From: Leptodactylus fallax
Lineage: Eukaryota; Chordata; Amphibia; Anura; Leptodactylidae
Length of the DNA: 64,000 nt
Direction: 5' to 3'
NCBI GenBank assembly: GCA_947044405.1
Contig: CAMRHE010001103.1
Coordinates: 56,001 to 120,000 of the forward strand
Position 1 is the first letter of the stretch, and every line of letters begins with the position of its first letter. A model generated the notes under the pieces. It did no database searches and was not told where the DNA came from. It saw nothing but the letters and a program-made list of their open reading frames with translations. Of the stretch, positions 1-11,886 are shown one piece after another. The translations under genes were made by a program, and so were the position numbers.

Positions 1-2750
1 CTGTTTCTGGAAAACAAATACATTTACTTCTGCTCCCATACAGAATATGCCATCACCGTCTGATCCATGGGGGGGCAACTCCTGTACCCCCACCAATCCT
101 CAGAATAAAAGAGCTGCACCCCTGGGCAGAGGAAAGACTCCTAAACATCAAACCCCCAGTGATGGCACATCCTACAGACAGAATACCCCTTTAATGGGTG
201 ATGTCACCCACCAGGACGGGCACTGACAATACAAGTAAATGCCCTCCACGTACACAGCTGCAGGGGCAGGAATACGGGCAAACAGCAGGATCTGGGCGTG
301 ACAACTACCGACACCCCTCCCCCAAAATAAAGAAGGAACATCTGATTCCTGCAGAGCATTGCACCACTGCCTGTCTGCAGAGCATGACCCCCACTTCTTA
401 CATCTAGGATTCCACTGCAGAGCATGTTAGTACAGTGTGTACAGCGACATATCCTACCCCATGCACTTACTGGTGTGGCTGCTGTAGGGTGGCTGCAGGC
501 TGGTGAGAGGTGGGGCAAGCACAGCCACATCACACAGTTTTATATGCGGCGCCACCTATAGGACAGGGGGTTGTGTCTTGCTGCTGGGCTTTCCTATAGG
601 CTCCTCGCCTGCACACTCCTTCACAGGGAGCCATTCAGTGGCAGCCAGGCTGGAGGAGGAGGAGTGGGACCTTGTAGTCCTTACTGTGGTGAAAGGTCAT
701 CGCCTGGGGGGGACTGGGACGATTTCACACCATGTACTCCATGCTGACAGACTAGACAAAGTTTTACACTGTATCCAGATCAGATGAGAGTCGCTGACTA
801 TCTGCACCCATATTAGGGGCGGATTCACACAATGCAACCACCATGTCAGCATTCAGTCTGTCAATGTTTACATACTGGTCCCGAGCAGCAATTGTGCACT
901 ACAAGGACCAAGTTCACACTTTGCAGACATGCTGAGTGTCATGGGGTGAGGATTGCAAATCCGCAGTATATCAATTGTTTCTGCCGATTCTCACCACAAA
1001 TTTTGCCGTTTGCAATGCATAGAGTGAAATCTGCAGCAAAATCCATGGTAGAAAATTTCCGACATGTGTGGACTTATCTTAAGGCTGGGACTACATGACC
1101 GCCGTGCTGCCCTGTGACACTCACGTAAGTGAATGGTGACCCCACAGGTGCTGTGACTGTAAATCTTGAGTCTCAAAAAGATCGAGTCCTACTCAATTTT
1201 TCTGCATTTGCAGCATTGTCGAGGTCGCCGGGTGGTCCTGTCCACTTACATTGGTGAAGGAGCCATTGAACCACCAAAACCACTCCAAATTGTGCATTTT
1301 TTTCTTGCAAAATTACTGCAGATTTGGCTCAAACTTTACCGTAATCGGTGAAAATTGACATGCTGCGGATTTATGGTCTACAACACAGGTAAATTTCCAC
1401 TGCAGATTGTGTCCGCAGGACACATGGAGAAGGTTTTGACCTTGGTAGAGATGACTCTGGATAATCTACATCTGGTCAGACAGCTTCACTCCTCCAGACA
1501 GCTATCCCCAGGGCAGCCTCACCATCCCCCATATGTGATGACTGGAGGAACCCAGCTGCAGCTTCTGTGAGTAGAGATAAAGCAGGACCTGCACATGACA
1601 CGAGGGTCAATAACAGAATTAGGCATGACTTCTTGGTGTCTTGTTGTCCTTTTGGCATACATTTCACCCAGTGTTGGATTGAGATACCTCAGGCCCACCA
1701 GATGAAATGCTTCTGGGGGCTCACCCTCACACAACCCCCATGAATAGACCATAGCATCCATCAAATTTGGGTATCTTTTCTAGATGGTTACTGTGTCAGA
1801 GCTGGGGTCCACCGGAGGATCTTCTGTTACTGTGGTGGCTAACCCCAGAAGCGCAACTTGAACCTCAATGGAAAATCTGTGATTCGCCCCTACCTTCCAT
1901 GTGCCATTGTGAATAGTGGTATGTCTTATGTGGCCGTGGGACCTTTTGGGCTCACACAGGTTCCAGGGCCTGCTAGCGACTGCTACCATTGTACCCGCTA
2001 TAGCTACCCCACTGGCTATCCCAGCCAACCTCTTGGGCAAACTTAATACAACTTTAATAGCTGTTGGTCAGCCAATAGTGATTGCTCCCGATTCCCATGT
2101 ACGCACGCCATCTGGTAGGTAGAGGGGAGTAAACCAGTGTCCGATCCAGATAACTTACCCCGCATATGGGTAAGATAGTCAGCCGGTCCCTCTAACAGAT
2201 CGGGCTGACTTTTATGTATATGGGGCCTTCAGTCCCCAGATTGTAAACCAGTCCTATCAGGTGCCCAATTATCAGGTCGATTGTCGCCACTGGTAATCGG
2301 GCAGCCTAAGTGGCCATGCAAATGGCCGAGTCCTGTCCGGAAAAAATAATCCATATGTGGGCCGGATGTCCTGGACTGATCTTGGTCACGTGCACAGAAC
2401 TCAGTTATCCTGAAGTGAGATCCCGAACAGCCCGATCGCTACTATACTAAAGTGATATAAAACTGTCAGTAGAAATCGAGAAAACGGCCCAAACATGGAC
2501 GGTTCCATTCCAAGGATTATGGAGCATGTCCTATCCAGCTCTGTGAAAACAGCTCAGAATGGAACTGAACACCCTCCCCATTGAAATCAATGTAACATGG
2601 AAGGCACCCTGGATGTCACCCGAGTCCCTTCTGTTAAAATCAGAACCCTCCTGGCCTGCACAATGGGCCATGTGCAAGAGGCTGTACTGGGGCCAGAGTT
2701 TCTGGAGGTAATAAGCAAATTACTTACATTAGGATCACTTGGGCCATATA
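1..2750. other. intergenic, no gene recognised
   Basis: I see no conserved coding sequence here; the open frames are short and unlike known proteins. Position 813 starts a sequence resembling the end of a foldback element (TTAGGGGCGGATTCACAC). Positions 1795-2065 match, in the same orientation, segments near 57.9 kb and 59.3 kb (shared words such as 'gcgactgctacc' and 'cccctatagc'), so this is one copy of a dispersed repeat. Confidence 0.6.
1795..2065 (+). repeat. dispersed repeat copy A1
   Basis: This segment shares a run of words with 57,890-58,055 and 59,275-59,455: 'catgtgccat', a 'gtggtatgt...tatgtggc' stretch, 'ccttttggg' and 'gcgactgctacc...cccctatagctac'. All three copies lie in the same orientation. 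No ends, poly-A tail or coding capacity could be defined, so the class is unknown. Confidence 0.5.
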
Positions 2751-2759
2751 GTTGGTGTA

Positions 2760-3440
2760 AATGCAGATAGATAGGTTAGTGTAATCAGTACCCAGAATAT
2801 CACCCCAGAACCACAGATAGATAGGTTAGGGTCAACAGAACCTATATACCTGCGGGGGGCTGGGGTGATAGGCTGGGCTCTGGTGACACTAACCTATCTA
2901 TCTGCAGGGCTAGGGTGATATGCTGTGTTCTGGTGACACTAATCTATCTGCAGGGCTAGGGTAATATGCTGTTTTCTGGCGACATTAACCTATCTATCTG
3001 CAGGGTTGGGTGATATGCTGTGTTCTGGTGACACTAACCTATCTATCTGCAGGGCTAGGGTAATATGCTGTGTTCTGGTGACACTAACCTATCTATCTGC
3101 AGGGCTAGGGTAATATGCTGTGTTCTGGTGACACTAACCTATCTATCTGCAGGGCTAGGTTGATATGCTGTTTTCTGGTGACATTAACCTATCTATCTGC
3201 AGGGCTGGGGTGATATGCTGGTTCTGGTGACACTAACATATCTATCTGTAGGGCTAGGGTGATATGCTGGGCTCTGGTGACACTAACCTATCTATCTGCA
3301 GGGCTAGGGTAATATGCTGTGTTCTGGTGACATTAACCTCTCTCTGCAGGGCTGGGGTGATATGCTGGTTCTGGTGACACTAACCTATCTATCTGCAGGG
3401 CTAGGGTGATATGCTCGTTCTGGTGACACTAACCTATTTC
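2760..3440. repeat. 50-bp satellite array, copy 1
   Basis: The unit is about 46-50 bp, built from 'ctaacctatctatctgcaggg', 'ctagggtgatatgctg' and 'ttctggtgaca'. About a dozen units run forward from about 2855. The first ~90 bases (2760-2845) carry the same unit in reverse complement (gatagataggttag), so the array has an inverted junction. It resumes at 4298-4545 and 6120-6165 after the insertions. The same family forms 30.0-31.4 kb. Confidence 0.85.
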
Positions 3441-4298
3441 ATACCTCCCAACCGTCCCAGATTCTGCGAGAGAGTCCCGGATTGTGGGTCCTGTCCCGCG
3501 GTCACTGTCAGCAGGAGGTATGTCCCGGATTCAACCGTTGAATACAATGGTGAAGCAGGAGATGTCTGCAGAGAGCTCTTGCTTCTTCACCACTGTTCCC
3601 CTCTGCATGCTCCGGGAGCTGTAGATATGAGGTGATGACATCACTCACATTGCGCCTGCAGCTCCCTGAACAGTTCAGGAGAAGAGACAGCAAAGGGAGC
3701 AAGGTGAGTTGAGTATCAGTGATTTTATTATGCTAAATTTTGAGAGGGGACATTAGACTGGGGAGAGATAAAGGGGGACATTAAACTGGGGGCAGATGAA
3801 GGGGGCAATTAAACTGGTGGCAGATGAAGGGGGACATTAAATTGGTGGCAGATATAGGAGAGTAATTAAACTGGTGGCAGATGAAAGGGGGACATTAAAT
3901 TGGTGGCAGGTGAAAGGGGCATTGAGCTGGTGGCATATGAAGGGTGACATTAAACTGCGGGCTGTTGGAGGAGGACATTAAACCGTGGGGGTAGCTGGAG
4001 GAGGACATGTCTGCCTCTAGTTGCTCCCAGTTTAATGTTCCCCTCCAGCTGCCCCAGTTTAAACTGGGGAATGAGAAAAGATACTTCATACTGTGGGGCA
4101 ATTGGAGGGGAACATTATAATGTGGAGGCATATAATGTTAGGGTGACTGTAGGAGCATTATACTGTGTGGGGGCACAAAGAAAAATGGGTGAGAATGGGC
4201 GGAGTAACATATAAGTGGGTGAAGCTAAATTTGTTGCCTCACGCATAGCGCACCACACATTTTGTCCCTCTTTCTGTCCTTTGAAAGTTGGGAGGTAT
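3441..4298 (+). mobile_element. TIR element with internal tandem repeat, copy 1
   Basis: The segment starts ATACCTCCCAAC and ends GTTGGGAGGTAT, so it has matching inverted ends, and it interrupts the 50-bp satellite on both sides. The interior carries about ten degenerate copies of a 28-bp unit (agggggacattaaactgggggcagatga) at about 3735-4140. No transposase is encoded. A second copy lies in reverse orientation at 6746-7866. I read it as a non-autonomous DNA transposon that has trapped or grown a minisatellite. Confidence 0.6.
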
Positions 4299-4545
4299 AT
4301 CTATCTGCAAGGCTGGGATGATATGCTGGTTTTGGGACACAAACCTATCTATTTGTGGGGTTGGGGTGATAGGTTAGGGGGTCACCAGAGCCAGCATATG
4401 TCCCCGGCCCTGCAGATAGATAGGTTAGGGTCACCAGAGCCAGCATATCTGTCTGCATGGCTGGGGTGATATGCTGGTTCTGGTGATCCTAACCTATCTG
4501 CAGGGCTGGGGTGATATACTGGTTCTGTTGACCCTAACCTATATA
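4299..4545. repeat. 50-bp satellite remnant between two insertions
   Basis: This continues the unit 'ctatctgcagggctggggtgatatgctggttctggtgac'. At 4395-4455 the unit is again in reverse orientation (tcaccagagccagcatat ... gatagataggttag), followed by a return to forward orientation. Confidence 0.8.
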
Positions 4546-6119
4546 CAGTGGGGAAAAAAGTATTTAGTCAGCCACCAATTGAGCAAGGCCTGTAATTGAC
4601 ATCATAGGTAGACCTCAACTATGAGAGACAAAATGAGAAAACAAATCCAGAAAATCACATTGTCTGATTTTTAAAGAATTTATTTGCAAATTATGGTGGA
4701 AAATAAGTATTTGGTCAATAACAAACGTTCATCTCAATACTTTGTTCTATATCCTTTGTTGGCAATGACAGAGGTCAAACGTTTTCTGTAAGTCTTCACA
4801 AGGTTGGCACACACTGTTGCTGGTATGTTGGCCCATTCCTCCATGCAGATCTCTAGAGCAGTGATGTTTTGGGGCTGTCGCTGAGTAACACGGACTTTCA
4901 ACTCCCTCCAAAGGTTTTCTATGGGGTTGAGATCTGGAGACTGGCTAGGCCACTCCAGGACCTTGAAATGCTTCTTGCGAAGCCGCTCCTTCGTTGCACT
5001 GGCTGTGTGCTTGGGATCATTGTCATGCTGAAAGACCCAGCGATGTTTCATCTTCAATGCCCTTGCTGATGGAAGGAGGTTTGCACTCAAAATCTCACGA
5101 TACATGGCCCCATTCATTCTTTCATGTACACGGAACAGTCGTCCTGGTCCCTTTGCAGAGAAACAGCCCCAAAGCATGATGTTGCCACCCCCATGCTTCA
5201 CAGTAGGTATGGTGTTCTTTGGATGCAACTCAGCATTCACTCTCCTCCAAACACGACGACTTGTGTTCCTACCAAACAGTTCTACTTTGGTTTCATCTGA
5301 CCATATGACATTCTCCCAATACTCTTCTGGAACATCCAAATGCTCTCTAGCAAACTTCAGACGGACCCGGATATGTACTGGCTTAAGCAGGGGGACACGT
5401 CTGGCACTGCAGGATCTGAGTCCCTGGCGGTGTAGTGTGTTACTGATGGTAGCCTTTGTTACGTTAGTCCCAGCTTTCTGCAGGTCAGTCACTAGGTCCC
5501 CCCATGTGGTTCTGGGATTTTTGCTCACCGTTCTTGTGATAATTTTGACCCCATGGGGTGAGATCTTGCGTGGAGCCCCTGATGGAGGGAGATTATCAGT
5601 GGTCTTGTATGTCTTCCATTTTCTAATTATTGCTCCCACAGTTGATTTCTTCGCACAAAGCTGTTTGCCTATTGCAGATTCAGTCTCCCCAGCCTGGTGC
5701 AGGGCTATAATTTTGTTTCTGGTGTCCTTCCACAGCTCTTTGGTCTTCCACCATAGTGGAGTTTGGAGTGTGACTGTTTGAGGTTGTGGACAGGTGTCTT
5801 TTATACTGATAACAATGTCAAACAGGAGCCATTACTACAGGTAATGAGTGGAGGACAGAGGAGCCTCTTAAAGAAGAAGTTACAGGTCTGTGAGAGCCAG
5901 AAATCTTGCTTGTTTGTAGGTGACCAAATACTTATTTTCCACCATAATTTGCAAATAAATTCTTTAAAAATCAGACAATGTGATTTTCTAGATTTGTTTT
6001 CTCATTTTGTCTCTCATAGTTGAGGTCTACCTATGATGACAATTACAGGCCGGCCTCATCTTTTTAAGTGGGAGAACTTGCACACTTGGTTGCTGACTAA
6101 ATACTTTTTTTCCCCACTG
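4546..6119 (-). mobile_element. Tc1-family transposon 1 (complete, TA flanked)
   Basis: The 1574-bp element has ends CAGTGGGGAAAAAAGTATTT and its near-exact inverse, flanked by TA at 4544-4545 and 6120-6121. The inverted repeats are about 170-200 bp. Each carries an outer (aaaaaagtatttagtca) and an inner (aaataagtatttggtca) direct repeat, the IR/DR layout of Sleeping Beauty-type Tc1 elements. It sits inside a unit of the 50-bp satellite, which resumes at 6120. A transposase gene lies on the minus strand. Confidence 0.93.
4734..5639 (-). pseudogene. Tc1 transposase, start codon out of frame
   Basis: Cut-and-paste DDE transposase of the Tc1/mariner superfamily. The 301 readable residues contain all three parts of the DD34E core: WSDETK near residue 115, HDNDPKHTA, and [10 protein letters not shown] with its glutamate. 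The protein ends KGYRTKY, as Tc1 proteins usually do. The same frame stays open upstream through a helix-turn-helix region ([14 protein letters not shown]) to about 5750, but the only nearby ATG (minus strand, 5752-5754) is one base out of frame with it. Methionine at 5639 would remove most of the first DNA-binding domain. So the catalytic part looks intact and the N-terminus is probably disabled by a 1-base indel. Confidence 0.88.
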
Positions 6120-6121
6120 TA

Positions 6122-6745
6122 TCTGCGGTGGGTGGGGTGATATCCTGGGTTCTGGTGACTCTCTCTAAGGTGATCCTACACCTTACAACATTGTGAACCA
6201 AGTACTCATTTGTCTGACAGTTATACATAGTGGGCCATACACATTTGTGGGTACATTGGATGCACTTAGTATGTGCTCGCCTCTCCTTGTGACCAATTTG
6301 CCGGTCTTCCCCCAGTGGCACGGACTCAGCAGAGGAGAGTATTCTGGTTAATGTGTCAGGACGTGTTTGTCAGAGAAGAGCAAAGTCCACAAATATTGTG
6401 ACAGAGTCCTGGGATGAAGGGGGAGCACAGAAAGCAAGGAGGGAAAGTGAGTGCCTGCAGGGCACAGCAAAGAGCCTAGACTGGAAAAAGAAGCAATGGC
6501 GGACGTTGTAATTACAGATATGTCAGATGGACCGCCAAAAAGCCTGATTTACAGAGTAGTTGTACTCTGGACATGTCTGATTTAGTGACAACTTGCATTC
6601 TCCATGAAATAACAATTCTGGGGCATCTATTCGTAGCACGTTACATTGGGCCGTTCCTCTGTTATTCCTCCTGGAAAATTATAAAAAACTGAGAGCAGAG
6701 TGACACAATACCACCATACAGTGCTGGAATAGTACCCACATACAG
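6122..6745. other. satellite tail and unassigned sequence
   Basis: Positions 6120-6165 finish the 50-bp satellite unit interrupted by the Tc1 element. I see no gene, repeat end or RNA in the remaining ~580 bases. Confidence 0.5.
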
Positions 6746-7866
6746 CATACCTCCCAACATTCAAAGAACAGAAAGAGGGACAAAATGTGCGACACACTAT
6801 GCGCGCAGCAGCAAATTTAGCTCCACCCACTTCTACATTGACTTTGCCCATTCTCATCCATTTTTCTTTGTGCTCCCACACAATATAATGCTCCTATAGT
6901 CACCCTAACATTATATGCCCCCACATTATAATGTTCCCCTCCAATTGCCCCACAGTATGAAGTCTCTCTCCTGGTGTGCAGTTTAAATTTGTGGAAACTA
7001 GAGGGGGACATGAAACTGGGGCCGCTGGAGGGTGACATTAAACAGTGAGGTAAGTTGGAGGGGGACCATAAATTAATGGCAGCTGGAGCGGGACATTAAA
7101 CTGTAGGGGTAGCTGGAGGGTGACATTAAACTGGGGGCAGCTAGAGGCGGATATGTCCCCCTCCAACTACTCCCACGGTTTAATGTCCTCCTCCAGTTGC
7201 CCCCAGTTTAATGTCCCTTTCCATTTGCTTCCAGCTTAATGTCTGTGTCCAGTGAACCCCATTGTTTAATATCCCCCTCCAGCTGTCACCAGTTTAATGT
7301 CCCTCTTAATCTCCCCCGTTTAGTGTCCCCCCTTCATCTGCCCCCAGTTTCATGCTCCCCCTCCATCTGCCCCCAGTTTAAAGTCCCCCCTTCATCTGCC
7401 ACCAGTTTCATGTTCCCCCTTCATCTGCCCCCAGTTTCATGTCCCCCCTCCATCTGCCCCCAGTTTAAAGTCCCCCCTTCATCTGCCACCAGTTTCATGT
7501 TCCCCCTCAGTTTGCCCCCAAAGTTTAACATAAAAAACGCTGATACTCCCCTCTCCTCGCTCCCCTGCTGCTCTGTCTGCAGTGTCAGTCATGGAGTGTT
7601 CTGGGAGCTGCAGGCGCGATGTGAGTGACGTCATCACATCGCGCCTACAGCTCCCAGGGCCGGAGCACACAGGGAGCACAGTGGTGAAGTGGGAGCTGTC
7701 TGTGGACGGCTCCTGCTTCAATCACCATTGTATTCAACTCATCTGTGTCCTCCGGACGTACAGTAGATGAATTGAAACTGGGACATACCTCCCGCCGACA
7801 AGGACGGTGGGACAGGACCCACAATCCAGGACTGTTCTGCTGAATCCGGGACGGTTGGGAGGTATG
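6746..7866 (-). mobile_element. TIR element with internal tandem repeat, copy 2 (inverted)
   Basis: Starts ATACCTCCCAAC and ends GGTTGGGAGGTAT. The content is the reverse complement of the copy at 3441-4298: a 'gggacaaaatgtgcgacaca' word near the left end, a long tract of 'tttaatgtccccctccagctgcc' units (about 6900-7520), then a CpG-bearing segment (gtgagtgacgtcatcacatcgcgcc) and a terminal 'gacaggacccacaatcc' block. It is non-coding. Confidence 0.6.
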
Positions 7867-8843
7867 GATATAGTGACCATGCTCCTTATATATCTGGTTG
7901 CACCTTGACCACATTCTATACTTGCCAGAATGTCCGGGTTGTTCCTGTAATAAGAGGAAACCTTCTGGACTCCCAGAAGAGCAAATCTCCAGGTCCCTGG
8001 CAGCTCTCTATTAGCTCCTATGTGACACGGGCACGTGCACTATACAGACAGTGTGACACTGTCCTTTGGCTCTACAACATATTTTCAACTGTCCCAAATT
8101 TGCCAGGACTGTTCTACTATTTTGTAGGATTTGTGTAGATATGCAATTGATATACTGAATCCGTGCTCCAAAAACACTTGTTCCGGTCTACTTTGGGGCA
8201 GTCCTGGGGTGTTGGACTTAAAGGTCCCCATGGCCCCGGACCACAAAGCTTGGCTTCCTCGGGTCCCAGCACCTGCTTGACCACCAAAGCTGATGCTCTA
8301 ATGGATAGGTGTGGGGACTTGAGCTCTCCACCTTACATACGGATCTGGGAGCCACAGAGAATAAAACACTCAGTTGTCTAAATGGGCCCCAGGGTTAGGC
8401 CCATCTGGAAGAGGTCTTCATGGGGCTATGGGAGAAGTGCAAGTTCTGTTTGCATTCAGCCTGCAAAGCAGGAGGACATACTGTGTGATCCAAGAGCTGG
8501 GCATATTTAGAGTTCCCAGAGACGGGGCAAGAAGGCCGAGTCCTTGCCCGAGAAGCAGGTACGAGTGCAATGGTACCAAGACTGGAGACAGCTGACAGCA
8601 ATGATGGATGCACCAGGAAAGGTGGCCATCTTGGGAACCAAAGAGCTCAGCCAATAAGGAGGACCACAGATGAATGCTATTTCTGGCAATGGGCTTAGTC
8701 ATCATCTTCACCGCTACGCTCCGTGTAATGGAAAGGGAAACTCCGTTTGTACAGTCCAGGCGGCTGCAGACGGAGATCTTGTTGTTAAACTGTTCCAAAA
8801 ACTGATTTCTAGAATAAAGGGAAATTACTGTAGACATGGTGAA
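7867..8843. other. unassigned sequence
   Basis: No gene, RNA or repeat boundary recognised. The 139-codon minus-strand open frame here has no recognisable domain and no splice context. Confidence 0.5.
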
Positions 8844-8844
8844 G

Positions 8845-9935
8845 TTAGGAGGCTGTACCAGGAGGCTACACCAGGAGTCTACGACCAGGAGGCTATACAG
8901 TACCAGGAGGCTGTACCAGGAGGCTATACAATACCAGGAGACTGTACCATGAGGCTATACAGTACCAGGAGGCTGTACCAGGAGGCTACAACCAGGAGGC
9001 TATACAGTACCAGGAGGCTACAACCAGGAGGCTGTACCAGGAGGCTACAACCAGGAGGCTACAACAGGAGGCTATACAATACCAGGAGACTGTACCATGA
9101 GGCTATACAGTACCAGGAGGCTGTACCAGGAGGCTATACAGTACCAGGAGGCTACAACCAGGAGGCTATACAGTACCAGGATGCTACAACCAGGAGGCTA
9201 CAACCAGGAGGCTATACAGTACCAGGATGCTACAACCAGGAGGCTATAACCAGGAGGCTATACAGTACCAGGATACTGTACCATGAGGCTATACAGAACC
9301 ATGAGGCTATACAGTACCAGGAGGATACACCAGGAGACTGTACCAGGAGGCTATACAGTACCAGAAGGCTACACCAGGAAGCTATACAGTACCAGGAGGC
9401 TGTACCAGGAGGCTACATCAGGAAGCTATAAAGTACCAGGAGGCTACACAAGGAGGCTATACAGTACCAGGAGGCTGTACCAGGAGGCTATACAGTACCA
9501 GGAGGCTGTACCAGGAGGCTACATCAGGAAGCTATAAAGTACCAGGAGGCTACACAAGGAGGCTATACAGTACCAGGAGGCTGTACCAGGAGGCTGTACA
9601 GTACCAGGAGACTACACCAGGAAGCTATACAGTACCAGGAGGCTATACAGTACCAGGAGGCTGTACCAGGAGGCTATACAGTACCAGGAGGCTGTACCAG
9701 AAGGCTATACAGTACCAGGAGGCTGTACAGTACCAGGAGGCTACATCAGGAAGCTATAAAGTACCAGGAGGCTGTACCAGGAGGCTATACAGTACCAGGA
9801 GGCTGTACAGTACCAGGAGACTACACCAGGAAGCTATACAGTACCAGGAGGCTATACAGTACCAGGAGGCTGTACCAGGAGGCTATACAGTACCAGGAGG
9901 ATATACAGTACCAGGAGGCTGTACCAGGAGGTTAC
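8845..9935 (+). repeat. 13/18-bp composite minisatellite
   Basis: Nearly 1.1 kb made of two related units, a 13-bp form (gtaccaggaggct) and an 18-bp form (atacagtaccaggaggct), with minor variants such as 'acaaccaggaggct'. The order of long and short units is irregular, and some blocks are duplicated (for example around 9410-9480 and 9515-9580). The 253-codon plus-strand frame through it only reflects the repeat. Confidence 0.93.
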
Positions 9936-10295
9936 ATTTGCAGGCAACATACTGAACTCAACTATGGCCATGTGTATAGGGCCGTAGAAATGAGCGGGTC
10001 AGTATAGTATCCGCAATTGCAAGTAATATACTGAACACAACTACAGCCGTGTGTATGGGGCCTGACCCTTTAGGGGGTTTCTCCTAACATGTTCCATCGA
10101 GCCGACGTTACTGTCATCCTGTAGAAGGAAGGTGACAATGTCAACCTGCAACGTGAAGAAACAGAGGCCTGCGTTTTGTGTCAAACTGGTTTTTCAGGCT
10201 TTCGAGCCGATATACAATTCAGTGAAAGGTTAAAGTGCAAATAAAATGAGCCTGGTCCGAGGTAAACATGTTATTGTGCGGGATGGGAATGCGGC
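9936..10295. other. unassigned sequence
   Basis: No gene or repeat boundary recognised. Two imperfect copies of 'gcaacatactgaac/aagtaatatactgaac' with 'gccgtgtgtat(a)gggcc' suggest a short local duplication at 9951-10065. Confidence 0.45.
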
Positions 10296-10299
10296 CTTA

Positions 10300-10420
10300 G
10301 GGCAGATTCACACACTGCTTTTTTATGGCAGTTTTTGATGTAGCTTTTAGAGTCAATGACAGGGTCAGATCCAAAACTATAATTTTTGTAAGTTTCTGGT
10401 GCTGTGTGTGAATCTGCCCC
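10300..10420. mobile_element. short foldback MITE
   Basis: The left end AGGGCAGATTCACACA and right end TGTGTGAATCTGCCCC are inverse copies about 120 bp apart. There is no coding capacity. TTA precedes the left end and TAG follows the right end, so a 3-bp target duplication of the PIF/Harbinger kind is possible but not clean. Confidence 0.6.
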
Positions 10421-10423
10421 TAG

Positions 10424-11270
10424 TCACACATGCTGGGGTTATTTTGGGGCAATTCTTTGGAGGCCAGCTACTGTAGTTCATGGCTAGGCTTGTTGTGCAT
10501 GGATACTGGCTGCAAAAGGCGCAATAACAAATGTCACCTGGGGCAAAGACTAGGTGACTTGTGCTGGCGTCTTAAAGTAAGACTAGTAGTACACGTACAT
10601 GCCAAAACAGGTTTAGAAAAATTATCAGTAGGCTTTGTGTAACTTGTGCCCATATTTGTGATCAATGCCAGGATGCCAATAAGGCTACATGGTGGCAGTA
10701 AACTGGGCTAAAGTGTCAGCCACAGGACTCCTATAATGATGACATCCCCAGTACTCCCATAACAGTGACTGCCCCAGGACCCCCAGAACAATGACAGCTC
10801 TAGTACCCTTATAACACATCACAGGACCAGGGGCGTAAATACCGGGGTAGCAGCTGCCACAGGGCCCGGAACATTATGGGGCCCGGAGCCCTGTGGCAGC
10901 CGATACTGCGAACCCCACAAACACTGCTATCATTATACTCCAGGGTCTTTTCAGACCCCGGAGTATAACGATTGGGGGCCCGGGGGAGGTGAGGGAACAT
11001 AAAAAACACTGTAACTATGCTCCGCAGGCTTTGGGCCTGTTTGGTGACGTCCCAGACGTCAGCCGACGTCATTATGCGTTGCGACGCCGGCCTGACTCAC
11101 ACGAGATCCGGTCCAATGTTGAAAATGGCCGAAGTAGCGCACTGCAGTGCACCGAAGCCAAGAAGAGGTAAGTAGCATTGTTTTTTATGTTTGTATCCTA
11201 CCCTGGGTCTCCGATCATTATACTCTGGGATCTGAAAAGACCCCAGAGTATAATAATCGTTCATGGGTGG
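10424..11270. other. non-coding, degenerate repeat sequence
   Basis: Positions 10,690-10,810 contain degenerate copies of a roughly 30-bp phrase (caggac(c)cc(c)ataacaatgacagc), which recurs at 19,040-19,110 beyond the LTR retrotransposon. At 10,828 a segment begins CAGGGGCGTAA, a word whose inverse (tagttatgcccctg) occurs at 19,468-19,481. These could be the two ends of one older DNA element split by the retrotransposon, but no target duplication is visible. Confidence 0.4.
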
Positions 11271-11271
11271 T

Positions 11272-11641
11272 CCACAATGGGGCATAATACAGTGTGCAGG
11301 GGCCACTGTGGGGCATAATACTGTGTGCAGGGGCCACTATGGGACATAATACTGTGTGCAGGGGTCACTATGGGGCATAATACTGTGTGCAGGGGCCACT
11401 ATGGGGCATAATACTGTGTGCAGGGGCCACTATGGAGCATAATACTGTGTGCAGGGGTCACTATGGGGCATAATACTGTGTGCAGGGGCCACGATGGGGC
11501 ATAATACTGTGTGCAGGGGTCACTATGGGGCATAATACTGTGTGCAGGGGTCACTATGGGACATAATACTATGTGCAGGGGTCACTATGGTGCATAATAC
11601 TGTGTGCAGGGGCCACTATGGCGCACAATAGTGTGCACAGG
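11272..11641 (+). repeat. 31-bp tandem array
   Basis: About twelve copies of a 31-bp unit (ggggcataatactgtgtgca followed by ggggtcactat) with few substitutions (g/t at 'ggtc/ggcc'). Confidence 0.93.
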
Positions 11642-11880
11642 AATGCGGTTTGGGGGGGGGGGGGGCGTTTGTGTGGGGGGGGGGGCCCCCCCCCTTCTTT
11701 GGCCCCCCCGGGGGGCGGCCCAAAAGAAGTGCCCCCCCCCCCAACACAAAAAGGGGAGCCCCACACCCCCCCCCCAGGGCCCCCCAAAAAAAAATGTATA
11801 AAAAAGAAATTTGTGGTGGGGGGAGGGGGGGGAGCCCGAAAAAAAGGGGGGGGGGGGGGGGGGGGGGGGGGGGAGGACAA
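11642..11880. other. suspect homopolymer-rich sequence
   Basis: The base composition changes abruptly to runs of G, C and A, some over 20 bases long, while the flanks are ordinary. It resembles the corrupted stretch in the right LTR at 18.63-18.95 kb. The several overlapping open frames (up to 133 codons, proline- or glycine-rich) are products of these runs. I treat it as unreliable sequence. Confidence 0.7.
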
Positions 11881-11886
11881 GACAAC

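Noticed and set aside
5104..5781. 225-codon plus-strand frame
   Set aside because: Antisense shadow of the Tc1 transposase.
8670..9431. 253-codon frame with QEAVPGGYTV-like repeats
   Set aside because: Translation of the 13/18-bp minisatellite; no start context or splice sites.
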